Of a DNA stretch of 64,000 nt, positions 52,548-61,750 are shown in pieces. The DNA comes from Rhizobiaceae bacterium. GTDB taxonomy: Bacteria; Pseudomonadota; Alphaproteobacteria; Rhizobiales; Rhizobiaceae. The stretch's first letter is position 1. Every line of letters starts with the position of its first letter. The DNA is taken from assembly GCA_023953845.1 (NCBI GenBank), contig JAMLJC010000002.1, positions 744,001 through 808,000 of the forward strand. Direction: 5' to 3'. The position numbers and the translations under genes are program-made. The notes below the pieces were generated by a model. It was not told where the DNA came from. It searched no databases and saw nothing but the letters and a program-made list of their open reading frames with translations.

Positions 52548-53405
52548 ATGACATCGTCACCGCGCCCGCTCGATCACTGTGTTCTGCCCACGGCCGACCT
52601 CGACGTTGCCCGCGACCGGCTGACACGGCTGGGATTCACCGTCGCGCCGAACGGCTTGCATCCTTTCGGCACGGAAAACTGCTGCGTCTATTTCGCGGAC
52701 GGAACCTTTCTGGAGCCCCTGGCAGTGGCGGATCAGGCGAAGGCGGAAGAAGCGGCGCGGCAGGGCAACGTGTTCATCGCCCGCGACCGGGACTGGCGCA
52801 GCCGACATCGCGAGGAAGGCTTCACGGCGCTGGTGTTCGCAAGCACGGACGCTGACGACGACCACGCCCGTTTCGTGCGGGCAGGGGTATCCGTCGGCAG
52901 TCAGCTGAGTTTCTCACGACCGTTCGTGGACGCATCCGGCAAGCAGGACGTTGCCTCCTTCAAGCTCGCCTTCGCGGCGGATCAGCGTGCGCCCGACGTC
53001 TATTTCTTCGCCTGCGAGCGCGTGAACGCGCCGGCGGTGGACCGTTCCGCGTTGCAGCGGCATGTCAACGGCGTGAGCAGGACAAAGGCAATCCACCTCG
53101 AAGCGGGCGCGCCGAGGGATTTCGCCGCGCTCCTGAGCGCATTGACCGGCTCGGCAGGTGTCGAGACCGCTTCCGGTCTGCGCTTTCCGGCCGCCAACGG
53201 CGACGTTCTGGTGGACCGTTCCGCGAATGGCATGCAGCCGGATGCAGGCCTGCTGCTGACCGGGATTGTCTTCGGCGTGACCAGTCTGGCCGATGTCGCT
53301 ACGCTTCTGACCGAAGGCGGGGTCGAACACACCGTGCAGCAGGGACGCATCATCGCTCCGCCCGCGTCGGGACAGGGCGCGCAATTCATCTTCGAGGAGG
53401 CCTGA
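52548..53405 (+). CDS. VOC superfamily (glyoxalase-like) protein
   Basis: 285 residues from the ATG at 52548; the frame is open from 52290 inside the MarR gene. LDHCVLPTADLDVARDRLTRLGFTVAP at the start and FGTENCCVYFADGTFLEPL show a glyoxalase_3-type VOC domain with a potential metal His; the second half (from about 140) repeats a related fold (KAIHLEAGAPRDFAALLSALTG). Function unknown. It abuts kdsA with TGATG overlap, suggesting co-translation. Confidence 0.8.
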   Translation: MTSSPRPLDHCVLPTADLDVARDRLTRLGFTVAPNGLHPFGTENCCVYFADGTFLEPLAVADQAKAEEAARQGNVFIARDRDWRSRHREEGFTALVFASTDADDDHARFVRAGVSVGSQLSFSRPFVDASGKQDVASFKLAFAADQRAPDVYFFACERVNAPAVDRSALQRHVNGVSRTKAIHLEAGAPRDFAALLSALTGSAGVETASGLRFPAANGDVLVDRSANGMQPDAGLLLTGIVFGVTSLADVATLLTEGGVEHTVQQGRIIAPPASGQGAQFIFEEA

Positions 53406-54235
53406 TGACCAGCCCCAACGCCACCGTTTCGGTCGGAAAGGTCCATTTCGGCAACACGGCGCCGCTGGCGCTGATCGCCGGGCCATGCCAGCTCGAATCG
53501 CGCGATCACGCCTTCGACATGGCCGGCGCGCTGAAGGAGATGACCGAAAGGCTCGGCATAGGCCTCGTCTACAAGACGAGCTTCGACAAGGCGAACCGCA
53601 CGTCGCTTTCCGGCAGGCGCGGCGTCGGCCTCGACGCGGCGCTGCCCGTCTTCGCCGACATCCGCGAAAAGTTCGGCCTGCCGGTGCTGACCGACGTGCA
53701 TTCGCCGGAACAGTGCGGGATCGTGGCGGAAGCCGTCGACATTCTCCAGATCCCCGCCTTCCTGTCGCGCCAGACCGACCTGCTGATCGCTGCGGCGCAT
53801 ACGGGCAAGATCGTCAATGTGAAGAAGGGCCAGTTCCTCGCGCCCTGGGACATGAAGAACGTCGTCGCCAAGATCACGGATTCCGGCAACGCCAACGTGC
53901 TGGTGACGGAGCGCGGCGTGTCCTTCGGCTACAACATGCTGGTGTCTGACATGCGCGCGCTGCAGATCATGGCGGAGATGGGCGCACCGGTAATCTTCGA
54001 CGCGACGCATTCTGTGCAGCAGCCGGGCGGACAGGGCGGCTCGACCGGCGGCGAGCGGCGCTTCGTGGAGACGCTGGCGCGCGCGGCTGTGGCGGTGGGC
54101 GTCGCCGGCGTCTTCATCGAGACGCATCAGGACCCGGACAATGCACCGTCCGACGGGCCGAACATGGTGCCGCTGAAGGACATGCCGGCGCTGCTCGAAC
54201 GGCTGATGGCGTTCGACCGCGTGGCCAAGGCGTAG
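53405..54235 (+). CDS. kdsA: 3-deoxy-8-phosphooctulonate synthase
   Basis: Makes KDO 8-phosphate from arabinose 5-phosphate and PEP, for the inner core of lipopolysaccharide. 276 residues with LIAGPCQLESRDHA, SFDKANRTSLSGRRG and VMFDATHSVQQPGG-like (here VIFDATHSVQQPGGQ). Cys28 in GPCQLES is the metal ligand of the class II, metal-dependent form. It usually follows pyrG and precedes eno in relatives; here eno is absent downstream. Confidence 0.95.
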   Translation: MTSPNATVSVGKVHFGNTAPLALIAGPCQLESRDHAFDMAGALKEMTERLGIGLVYKTSFDKANRTSLSGRRGVGLDAALPVFADIREKFGLPVLTDVHSPEQCGIVAEAVDILQIPAFLSRQTDLLIAAAHTGKIVNVKKGQFLAPWDMKNVVAKITDSGNANVLVTERGVSFGYNMLVSDMRALQIMAEMGAPVIFDATHSVQQPGGQGGSTGGERRFVETLARAAVAVGVAGVFIETHQDPDNAPSDGPNMVPLKDMPALLERLMAFDRVAKA

Positions 54236-54241
54236 GGCGCG

Positions 54242-54748
54242 TCAGGGGCCGCGCAGGCTTTTCGCGATCCTGCCGGCCAGCGGATCGTATTTTGCCTTCA
54301 GCGCCGGTGGGTATTCGATCCAGACGCTGCGGATCACCTCGTCGCGGCCGAACAGCCGGCGTTGATAGAAGACATTGCCGTCGCGATAGCCTGACAGCAC
54401 GGCCCAGTCCTTGGCGGTCTTGCTGTAGGTGATCGTATAGTCGCCGGTCTGGGCGGTCTTTTCGCTCGCGACGTAGCTTTTAGGCGTCTCGTCCATGACG
54501 TTGAACATGCCGGAGCAGACGAGCCGCGCGCCGTCAGCCGACAGCCACTCCTGCCCGTCGCCGTTTTCAGGCTCGGGCTGCGGCTCGGAGAAGATGTCGG
54601 CCGGAAAAGTGCAATGGGTGCCGAAGCGCGGATTGACGTAGGTGTAGTCCGCGGCAAGGGCGGGCGCGGCGAGCGTCGAAAGGACAGCGTACATCAGAAA
54701 CAGGCGCGAAAACGCTGAATTTCTTTTATAAAAAGCGCTGGCGAGCAC
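54242..54748 (-). CDS. Putative secreted protein, unrecognised
   Basis: 168 residues from the GTG at 54748, or 150 from the ATG at 54694. From the GTG there is a standard signal peptide (KRN, hydrophobic core ...LFLMYAVLSTLAAPALAA); from the ATG it would lack a positive N-terminus. The mature protein has two Cys residues (HCTFP, LVCSGM) likely bridged in the periplasm. No family recognised. It starts 5 bp after the moaA stop. A longer open frame through moaA is a shadow. Confidence 0.7.
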   Translation of the reverse strand: MLASAFYKRNSAFSRLFLMYAVLSTLAAPALAADYTYVNPRFGTHCTFPADIFSEPQPEPENGDGQEWLSADGARLVCSGMFNVMDETPKSYVASEKTAQTGDYTITYSKTAKDWAVLSGYRDGNVFYQRRLFGRDEVIRSVWIEYPPALKAKYDPLAGRIAKSLRGP

Positions 54749-54753
54749 CGTAC

Positions 54754-55749
54754 TCAGCCGCCGGTGACGCTCATGTGGCGCGAGACGGCCGGTCTGTTGC
54801 TGCGGCGATCGATGACGAAGTCGTGGCCTTTGGGCTTGCGCCCGATCGCCTCGTCTATGGCGCGCGACAGAAGCTCGTTGCCCTCCGAGGCGCGCAGGGG
54901 CGCGCGCAGATCCGCCGCATCCTCCTGGCCGAGGCACATGAACAGCGTGCCGGTGCAGGTGACGCGCACGCGGTTGCAGCTTTCGCAGAAATTGTGGGTG
55001 AGCGGCGTGATGAAGCCGAGCAGGCCGCCGGTTTCGGCGACGCGCACATAGCGCGCCGGCCCGCCGGTGCGATACGGGATGTCGACCAGCGTGAACCGGC
55101 GCTCCAGATCGCCACGCAGCACGGAGAGCGGCAGGTACTGATCCGTGCGGTCGAAGTCGATCTCGCCCATCGGCATGGTTTCGATGACGGTGAGGTCCAT
55201 GTCGCGGCCATGTGCCCAGCGGATCAGTTCGGGCATTTCCGCGTCGTTGAAGCCTTTTAGCGCCACCGCGTTCAGCTTGATGCGGATGCCTGCCGCCTGC
55301 GCGGCGTCGAGCCCGGCAATGACGCGGGACAAATCGCCCCGGCGCGTGATCGCGCGAAATTTTTCCGGATCTAGCGTATCCACCGAGACGTTGATGCGGC
55401 GGACGCCGTAGCGGGCGAGTTCTGCCGCGTATCTGGCGAGTTGCGAACCGTTGGTGGTGAGCGTCAGTTCGTCGAGCGCCCCGCTCCCGAGGTGACGGGA
55501 GAGCTCGCGGATCAGGTGCATGATGTTCCTGCGCACCAGCGGCTCGCCGCCGGTGAGGCGAAGCTTCCTGACGCCCTTCTCGATGAAGGCCGTGCACAAC
55601 CGGTCAAGTTCCTCGAGCGAGAGCAGGTCGCGCTTCGGCAGGAACTCCATGTCCTCCGCCATGCAATAGGTGCAGCGGAAGTCGCAGCGGTCGGTGACCG
55701 AGACCCTCAGGTAGGTTATCCGTCGACCGAACGGGTCGATCATGTCCAT
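54754..55749 (-). CDS. moaA: GTP 3',8-cyclase MoaA
   Basis: Radical-SAM enzyme starting molybdenum cofactor synthesis by rearranging GTP. 331 residues from the ATG at 55749, with the cluster motif Cys22-x3-Cys26-x2-Cys29 (RCDFRCTYC), the second cluster in NFCESCNRVRVTCTGTLFMC, and the conserved terminal Gly-Gly. The ATG at 55743 is a near alternative. moaC and moeA are 35 kb away in this window. Confidence 0.95.
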   Translation of the reverse strand: MDMIDPFGRRITYLRVSVTDRCDFRCTYCMAEDMEFLPKRDLLSLEELDRLCTAFIEKGVRKLRLTGGEPLVRRNIMHLIRELSRHLGSGALDELTLTTNGSQLARYAAELARYGVRRINVSVDTLDPEKFRAITRRGDLSRVIAGLDAAQAAGIRIKLNAVALKGFNDAEMPELIRWAHGRDMDLTVIETMPMGEIDFDRTDQYLPLSVLRGDLERRFTLVDIPYRTGGPARYVRVAETGGLLGFITPLTHNFCESCNRVRVTCTGTLFMCLGQEDAADLRAPLRASEGNELLSRAIDEAIGRKPKGHDFVIDRRSNRPAVSRHMSVTGG

Positions 55750-56064
55750 CAGGCAGTTCCATCCCTGGTTGGCGCGCAGGCGCCATTTCCATTCATTTCG
55801 TACGAGTATGCAGCACAATCAAGTGCCTGTCGGCCGAACGCGGCACTATCGCGCGTCTGTTGTGCCATGCGGACACCGGCGTCGCCGGCAAATCATCGCC
55901 ACGGGACGCCGCTTTTTCCGGCATTCTTTGAAGGAATTTGAAGTTTTTGCGCGGCGTATTAAATTCCGCTTCACCGACTGCTCAGCAGAATTGAGTTTCA
56001 AAACTTCGCGCCAAGGGCTATTTTCGTTCGCAGACAGCGGCCATTGGACGCAATCCGGGAGACG
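55750..56064. other. Intergenic region between moaA and cysE
   Basis: 315 bp between divergent genes without a convincing gene. The part near 55910-56030 is unusually AT-rich for this window (TTTGAAGGAATTTGAAGTTTTTG, split here by short GC blocks), which suits promoters. No riboswitch or regulator site could be identified. Confidence 0.4.
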
Positions 56065-56916
56065 ATGGTGAATACGGTCAGTTCCATTCGCAGCGCGGCG
56101 CTGCAACCGGTCGATCCGATCTGGGATGCGGTGAGGAAAGAAGCGACTGCGGCGGTGGACAACGATCCGCTTCTCGCAGCCTTCCTCTATTCGACCATCC
56201 TGAACCATGCGAGCCTTGAGGAGGCGGTGATCCATCGCCTTTCCCAGCGCCTCGACCATGGCGACATGAGCGCCGATCTGATCGCCCAGACATACCGCGA
56301 GATGATCAAGTCCGAACCGGAGTGGAGTTCCATCGTCCGCGTCGACATACAGGCCTATTACGACCGCGATCCGGCCTGCGACCGCTTCATGATGCCGGTG
56401 CTCTACTTCAAGGGTTTTCACGCCATCCAGACGCACAGGCTGGCTCATTGGCTGTGGAATCGCGGCCGCAAGGATTTCGCGCTCTATCTGCAGAGCAGGT
56501 CGTCCGCCGTGTTCCAGACCGATATCAACCCGGCGGCGCGCATCGGCAAGGGCATTTTCGTCGACCATGCCACGGGCCTCGTGGTGGGTGAGACGGCGGT
56601 GATCGAGGACAACGTGTCCCTGCTGCACGCCGTCACGCTCGGCGGCACGGGCAAGGCTGGCGGCGACCGCCATCCGAAGATCCGGCAGGGCGTGCTGATC
56701 GGCGCCGGCGCCAAGATCCTCGGCAATATCGAGGTCGGCCACTGCGCCAAGATCGCGGCCGGGTCGGTCGTGCTCTCTCCGGTGCCGCACAACAAGACGG
56801 TTGCGGGCGTGCCGGCGCGTGTGGTCGGCGAGACGGGTTGCGACCAGCCGTCGCGCCAGATGGACCAGCTTCTGCCGTCGCTGGCTTTCGACCACGCCTT
56901 GACCTTCGATATCTGA
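56065..56916 (+). CDS. cysE: Serine O-acetyltransferase
   Basis: Makes O-acetylserine for cysteine synthesis. 283 residues from the ATG at 56065, chosen for the GGGAGACG upstream (a TTG at 56044 is possible). The N-terminal helical domain is followed by the hexapeptide beta-helix: GIFVDHATGLVVGETAVIED (catalytic Asp-His), VTLGGTGK, and DRHPKIRQGVLIGAGAKILG. The C-terminus ends DHALTFDI, compatible with docking into cysteine synthase through its final Ile. Confidence 0.95.
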   Translation: MVNTVSSIRSAALQPVDPIWDAVRKEATAAVDNDPLLAAFLYSTILNHASLEEAVIHRLSQRLDHGDMSADLIAQTYREMIKSEPEWSSIVRVDIQAYYDRDPACDRFMMPVLYFKGFHAIQTHRLAHWLWNRGRKDFALYLQSRSSAVFQTDINPAARIGKGIFVDHATGLVVGETAVIEDNVSLLHAVTLGGTGKAGGDRHPKIRQGVLIGAGAKILGNIEVGHCAKIAAGSVVLSPVPHNKTVAGVPARVVGETGCDQPSRQMDQLLPSLAFDHALTFDI

Positions 56917-57008
56917 AGGCAAGATACACGGAAGCGCATTGCGGCTTTACAGCCGCGATTGTGCCGTGCCAGAAGCACGCTCCACGCAGTTCCGTCCGGA
57001 GAAAGCCG

Positions 57009-57212
57009 TTGAAGCCCGAAGAAATCCGCAAGCTCGACGCCTATTTCAAGCGCACCTTCCAGAATCCAAACCTGAAGGTGAAGGCGCGCCCCCGCAAGGA
57101 TGATTCCTGCGAGGTCTATGTCGGCGAGGAGTTCATCGGCATCGTTTTCAAGGACGAGGACGACGGCGACTACAATTTCTCGATGGCGATCCTCGACGTC
57201 GATCTCGAATAA
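57009..57212 (+). CDS. DUF3126 small protein
   Basis: 67 residues from a TTG at 57009 with GGAGAAA upstream. LKPEEIRKLDAYFKRTFQNPNLKVKARPRKDDSCEVYVGEEFIGIVF matches the DUF3126 family, small acidic/basic proteins of alphaproteobacteria found next to cysE. Function unknown. It lies 92 bp after cysE and may share its transcript. Confidence 0.85.
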   Translation: MKPEEIRKLDAYFKRTFQNPNLKVKARPRKDDSCEVYVGEEFIGIVFKDEDDGDYNFSMAILDVDLE

Positions 57213-57215
57213 GGC

Positions 57216-57938
57216 TCACTGCCTCAGCATCTGTCCGGCCTTGGCGAGGATAGCGGCGTCGAGCCGCTGCCAGTCGGGCAGGAGTTCCTTCGGAAAACGA
57301 TAGGTCATGCTGAGCTCGTCGCCGAGCTGTATGTCCCGCTCGCAGGGCGCCAGCGACTCCTCCGCACCGGCGCCGGTCAGGCACCGCGCGACATAGGGCG
57401 TGGCCTCGCCCGGTCGCGCGCCGACCAGGAGAGACTCGTTGAGATACCCTGACTTCTGGTCGAAGCCATAGGCGGAAAGGCCGGCAGGTCCCTTCGTGGG
57501 CGGCTCGACGATCAGGGACTTGTAGATCGGCTCGAAGCGTCCGCTCATGTCCCGCGACATCATCCGCGATTCGAAGGAGACGAAAACGATGCTCTTCGCA
57601 TCCCCGGCGTGGTTGAAATCGGCTGCGGCCTCGCGGCTGTAGCCTTCCATCTGCGGATAGCGGAAGTAGAGATCGAGTCGGCCGGCCACACCGTTGGTCC
57701 GCTGGCGCTCGAAGCGGATGGCGTTTGCCGGCGCCGCGATGACGTTGTTGCCGATGACGATTTCCCGCATCGAGGAATCGTCTGTATGCCCCGCCATGGC
57801 GATCGACGCGCCGAGCCACTTGCCGGCGAAGCTCAGGCCGCCGGAAAGCGCCGCAAGGCCGGCAAAAACGTAGAACACCTTCAGCATGAAGCTGGAGTTG
57901 ACGACGTTGAGCTGCAACTCCTCGGCTGTCTGCGACAC
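57216..57938 (-). CDS. Hypothetical protein with one membrane anchor
   Basis: 240 residues. A hydrophobic segment near 17-40 (FMLKVFYVFAGLAALSGGLSFAGKWLG) anchors the protein, with the C-terminal part probably periplasmic. The soluble region has an even mix of residues and two Cys (RCLTG, APCERD) that could pair. It looks like a conserved rhizobial hypothetical protein; I cannot assign a family. It converges on the DUF3126 gene with 3 bp between stops. Confidence 0.75.
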   Translation of the reverse strand: MSQTAEELQLNVVNSSFMLKVFYVFAGLAALSGGLSFAGKWLGASIAMAGHTDDSSMREIVIGNNVIAAPANAIRFERQRTNGVAGRLDLYFRYPQMEGYSREAAADFNHAGDAKSIVFVSFESRMMSRDMSGRFEPIYKSLIVEPPTKGPAGLSAYGFDQKSGYLNESLLVGARPGEATPYVARCLTGAGAEESLAPCERDIQLGDELSMTYRFPKELLPDWQRLDAAILAKAGQMLRQ

Positions 57939-58041
57939 GAAAGCTCTCCGCGGATTGTGCCCGAATGGGACAGCGACAGTGGCATTGAACTTGCCACGCC
58001 TGCCGGTGACTGTGCGAATTTATGGTAAACGGCAGGTAAAC

Positions 58042-58371
58042 ATGGCCGGATTGACGGTTGCGATGTTCGCTTTTGTGGCCGGCGTCACCGTTGCGGGACT
58101 TTCGGCCTCGCTGATGCAGATCGTCACGGGCAGGACCGTCGGTTTTGTCGAGCCTTTCGTGTCGAATCGCATGATCGCTCGGTCGCTGCTGGCAGCGCTC
58201 GCGGCAGGTCCCATGATGCTCGGCAACGACGCGCTCAATGCCCGGAGGGAAGGCCGGGCCGGCTGGCTAGTCCTGTCGGTCGCGTGCGCCTTCGCCATGC
58301 TCTGGGCCAGCGCCACCGGCATCGTCGTTCTGGAGGTTGCCTCGCGGATGCGTGGTCCGCTAGGAAGCTGA
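58042..58371 (+). CDS. DUF6949-like small membrane protein
   Basis: 109 residues from the ATG at 58042 with GGCAGGTAAAC upstream; the frame is open earlier (57886) within the opposite-strand gene. Three hydrophobic segments (LTVAMFAFVAGVTVAGLSASL, ARSLLAALAAGPMMLG and LVLSVACAFAMLWASATGIVV). The RMIARSLLAALAAGPMMLGND portion is typical of DUF6949-type proteins, which are widespread in Rhizobiales. Function unknown. It lies 24 bp before the carbonic anhydrase gene. Confidence 0.75.
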   Translation: MAGLTVAMFAFVAGVTVAGLSASLMQIVTGRTVGFVEPFVSNRMIARSLLAALAAGPMMLGNDALNARREGRAGWLVLSVACAFAMLWASATGIVVLEVASRMRGPLGS

Positions 58372-58395
58372 GCCTGCCACCGCCGAGGAACGAAC

Positions 58396-58926
58396 ATGCC
58401 GCTTTATGCCCTGGAAGGAATTTCCCCCGAGTTCGAGGACGAGGACAGCGTATGGATAGCGCCCGACGCCTCGATCGTCGGCAGGGTGCGTCTCGGCCGC
58501 GACGTCAGCGTCTGGTTCGGTTCGGCGCTGCGCGGCGACAATGAATGGATCACTATCGGTGACGGCTCCAACGTGCAGGAGCACACCATTATGCACACCG
58601 ATCCCGGCCTGCCGCTGACGATCGGGAAGGGATGCACGATCGGCCATCGCGCGTTGCTCCACGGCTGCACCATCGGCGACAACACGCTGATCGGCATGGG
58701 AGCCATCATCCTGAACGGCGCGAGGATCGGCAGCAACTGCCTCGTGGGCGCGGGTGCGCTGGTGACGGAACGGAAGGAATTTCCCGATGGCTCCATGATC
58801 CTCGGTTCGCCGGCCAAGGCGGTGCGTACGCTGGACGAGGCGGCGATGGAAGGGCTGAGGCGATCGGCAAGGCACTATGTGGAGAACGGACGACGCTTCA
58901 GGGCGGGCCTGAAACGGCTGGGCTGA
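58396..58926 (+). CDS. Gamma carbonic anhydrase family protein
   Basis: 176-residue left-handed beta-helix protein of the gamma-CA/PaaY/YrdA group. Hexapeptide repeats run through most of it (WIAPDASIVGRVRLG, VQEHTIMHTDPGLPLTIGKGCTIGHRALLHGCTIG). His67, His84 and His89 are the expected metal ligands. The catalytic Glu of true carbonic anhydrases cannot be placed with certainty, so the activity may differ. It converges on the DUF900 gene with 2 bp between stops. Confidence 0.88.
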   Translation: MPLYALEGISPEFEDEDSVWIAPDASIVGRVRLGRDVSVWFGSALRGDNEWITIGDGSNVQEHTIMHTDPGLPLTIGKGCTIGHRALLHGCTIGDNTLIGMGAIILNGARIGSNCLVGAGALVTERKEFPDGSMILGSPAKAVRTLDEAAMEGLRRSARHYVENGRRFRAGLKRLG

Positions 58927-58928
58927 TC

Positions 58929-60092
58929 TTATTCGGCGCCGACCGCTACGGTGACGACGCGAAGCGGCGTCGTGATGATCAGGCTGACTGCGCTCGTCAC
59001 GGCATTGCCGATTCCGGTCGTGAGCTGGCCGATATTGTCGGTGAGCTGCACCTGGCTTGCGTCGAGCGCGTCGTCGCGCAGGCGCGCGCCGAGAAGCTGA
59101 ACGATGACCGGATTGTCCGCGAACTTCGAATGATTGAGCCCGCCGCCGGACTCCGCGGCTGACGCATCCACCACCGTGACGCCAAGCTGCGCCAGCTCCC
59201 CGGCATTGGCATAGTCGCCGACGCGCGGCCTGTTGCCGGCGATGAGGCTGGACAATTGCAAGGCGCGGTCGTCGCGCGAGAGCATGATGACGAAGGGCCG
59301 GTTCGGCTTGCCGTAGCGGCGCATCTGCGACTTGAACACGTCGACGTCGATGTCAGGCGAGGCCAGCAGCACGTCGCCCAGCCTTCCGTCGAGATCACGG
59401 TCGTCGGTGATGGCAAGCTGGCGCAAAGCCTCCATCGTCACCCAGTTGCCCATGGAATGGGCGATGATGTCGACGCGCTTCGCGCCCGCGCGGACCAGCA
59501 TCCGCAGCGTGGCCTCAAGCCGGTCGCGCGCGGCATGCGCGCTGTTGTTGTCGTAGACGTAGTCGGTCACGCGGCCGGCGGAGGCCCAGCTGAAAAGCAC
59601 CGGAGTGCCGGGATACTGCGCATCCTGCACGAGCTGCGTCATGCGGTAGACGGCGTCGTCGAAACGCGTGTTGAAGCCATGGATGAACACCAGCGCACGG
59701 CCGCCGTGCCGCGCCATGTCGGCCCGCAATGCCTGCTCGAAATTCTTCTCATCATAGGCCGTGACGGCGGTCGCGGTGAAATATCGCGACGGATCGTATT
59801 TGCCGCGACGCGGCCGTTCGAGCGCGCCGATCTTGTGGGCGCGGGGCACGGTGACGTCCACCTTGACGAGGCTGAGATCGGGCGAACGGTCGCCATCGAA
59901 CACTTCCGCCTTGTTGGCGGCTGCGGCGCGGGTCGTCGCGACGAAGATGGAGTGGCGGCCGGAAACCTGCGAATCCGCGATCGGCCCGGCGGCTTCGTTG
60001 AGCAGGATGTGCGCCTTCTGTCCGCCGCCGCACGCGGTCAGCGCAAGCGGCATCAGGGCGAACAGAATCCAGACAAGAACGCGACCTGCCAC
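58929..60092 (-). CDS. DUF900 alpha/beta-hydrolase lipoprotein
   Basis: 387 residues from a GTG at 60092. The N-terminus (VAGRVLVWILFALMPLALTAC) is a lipoprotein signal with lipobox LTAC. The DUF900 hydrolase core has FIHGFNTRFDDAVYRM, the nucleophile elbow IIAHSMGNW, and ASPDIDVDVFKSQM. The substrate is unknown; the family is periplasmic in alphaproteobacteria. The open frame to 60266 is not needed. It lies 86 bp after trkH. Confidence 0.85.
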   Translation of the reverse strand: MAGRVLVWILFALMPLALTACGGGQKAHILLNEAAGPIADSQVSGRHSIFVATTRAAAANKAEVFDGDRSPDLSLVKVDVTVPRAHKIGALERPRRGKYDPSRYFTATAVTAYDEKNFEQALRADMARHGGRALVFIHGFNTRFDDAVYRMTQLVQDAQYPGTPVLFSWASAGRVTDYVYDNNSAHAARDRLEATLRMLVRAGAKRVDIIAHSMGNWVTMEALRQLAITDDRDLDGRLGDVLLASPDIDVDVFKSQMRRYGKPNRPFVIMLSRDDRALQLSSLIAGNRPRVGDYANAGELAQLGVTVVDASAAESGGGLNHSKFADNPVIVQLLGARLRDDALDASQVQLTDNIGQLTTGIGNAVTSAVSLIITTPLRVVTVAVGAE

Positions 60093-60178
60093 CCGACGAC
60101 CTGTTGTTTCGCCCCTACGCCTGCCGTTTCTAGCCTGCAACGGGCCGCTGCGTCCACAACGGGCAGACAAAATGGCTT

Positions 60179-61636
60179 TCAGCGTCCCCAGAAACCCGGC
60201 GTGAAGATCACCAGCACGGCCAGGATTTCCAGGCGGCCGAGCAGCATGGCGGCCGTGCAGATCCATTTGGCTGCGTCCGGCAGGCTGGAAAAATTGCCGA
60301 CCGGGCCGATGACCGGGCCGAGGCCGGGACCGACATTGGTGAGCGACGTCAGCGCGCCGGTGAGCGCGGTGACGAAATCGAGACCGGTGGCGGAAAGGAG
60401 CACCGTGAAGATCGCCCAGAGGATGAAGAAGGAGGCGATGAAGAGCACAACGGCCCGTTGCATGTCGTCGTCGACCGTACGTTCACCGTAGCGCACGGGC
60501 AGCACCATGTGCGGATAGATCAGGCGTCTCAGGCCGTTCGCCATCAGTTCGAAGAGGATGAGGAAGCGATACGCCTTGATGCCGCCCGTGGTCGAGCCCG
60601 AACAGCCGCCGAGGAAGGTCGCGACGAAGATGCAGCCGACCGCGAAGGGTCCCCAGAGCGTGTAATCGTCGCTGGCGAACCCCGCCGTCGTAATGACCGA
60701 CAGGAAGTTGAATGTGGAATGCGTCAGCGCCACGCCGAACGGCATGTCCATCCTGACGGTCAGATAGATCGCGACAGCCACCGAAAGCACGATCGAATAG
60801 CCGGCGAAGACCCGGATCTGCGGGTCCCTCACCACGTCGAAGCGTCCGCGAACCGCGAAGAGGATCATCATGGAAAAGGGCAGCGCGCCGATGAACATGA
60901 AGACCGAGCCGATCCAGAGGATCGCCGGATTGTCCGCGTAGCGCAGGAACGACGTGTCGTGCGTGGAAAAGCCGCCGGTCGCCACCGTCGACATGGCATG
61001 GTTGAGCGCGTGGAAACCTTCCATGCCGGCCGCCACATAGGAGACGGCGCAGGCGGAGACGAGCGCCGTGTAGATGCCGATGAGGCTGATCGTGAATGTC
61101 TGGAAACGGGCGAAGGGCCGGTCCTCGATGTCGGAGGATTCGATCTTGAAGTAGCTGACGCCGCCGATGTTCAGGAAAGGCAGCAGGAACAGTCCGAGCG
61201 CGATGACGCCGAGGCCGCCCATGAAGGACAGGAGCGACCGCCAGAGCAGGATGCCGGGCGGGGCGGCGTCGAGGCCGTTGATGACGGTCGAGCCGGTGGT
61301 GGTGACGCCTGACACCGATTCGAAGATCGCATCCGTGAAGCTCATGTCCAGCGAGGAGGCGGCGAACGGCACCGCCCCGGCGAACGCCATGGTGAACCAC
61401 AGCATATTGACCAGCAGGAAGCCGAACCGCGTGGAGGCCTGCGGGGGACGGCCCTGCGTCGCCAGCGCAATCGCCATGGCGATGCCGCCGACGAACAGCG
61501 CGGAGAAGGCGAAGGCCTGCCAGTCCGAATTGCCGTAGTAGAGATCGACTGCTGCCGGGATCAGCATCGACGCCGCGAGATAGAGCGCAAAAATGGCGGC
61601 GACGTGGGTCGCGGCCCGCATGGCTGATCTGTTCAC
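60179..61636 (-). CDS. trkH: TrkH/KtrB potassium transporter
   Basis: Channel subunit of the Trk K+ uptake system in the inner membrane. 485 residues (GTG at 61636; ATG at 61621 is an alternative). The four selectivity-filter loops are visible: ESVSGVTTTGSTVI, VATGGFSTHD, VITTAGFASDD and TNVGPGLGP, and GGCSGSTTGGIKAYR precedes the last part. The cytoplasmic partner trkA is not in the window. Confidence 0.95.
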   Translation of the reverse strand: MNRSAMRAATHVAAIFALYLAASMLIPAAVDLYYGNSDWQAFAFSALFVGGIAMAIALATQGRPPQASTRFGFLLVNMLWFTMAFAGAVPFAASSLDMSFTDAIFESVSGVTTTGSTVINGLDAAPPGILLWRSLLSFMGGLGVIALGLFLLPFLNIGGVSYFKIESSDIEDRPFARFQTFTISLIGIYTALVSACAVSYVAAGMEGFHALNHAMSTVATGGFSTHDTSFLRYADNPAILWIGSVFMFIGALPFSMMILFAVRGRFDVVRDPQIRVFAGYSIVLSVAVAIYLTVRMDMPFGVALTHSTFNFLSVITTAGFASDDYTLWGPFAVGCIFVATFLGGCSGSTTGGIKAYRFLILFELMANGLRRLIYPHMVLPVRYGERTVDDDMQRAVVLFIASFFILWAIFTVLLSATGLDFVTALTGALTSLTNVGPGLGPVIGPVGNFSSLPDAAKWICTAAMLLGRLEILAVLVIFTPGFWGR

Positions 61637-61750
61637 GGACTGATCGATCCCGTCCTGGCAGCGGGGCTGCCCGCCAGTGGCTTCATACAGGCGAATGTGC
61701 GATAGCGCTAGGATTCACCCTGCTGCCGATCGACCATTGCGGATACCTCG

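Noticed and set aside
54242..55597. 451-codon frame joining moaA antisense-frame sequence to a secreted protein
   Set aside because: Only the last 150-168 codons look like a protein; the upstream part is an out-of-frame reading of moaA.
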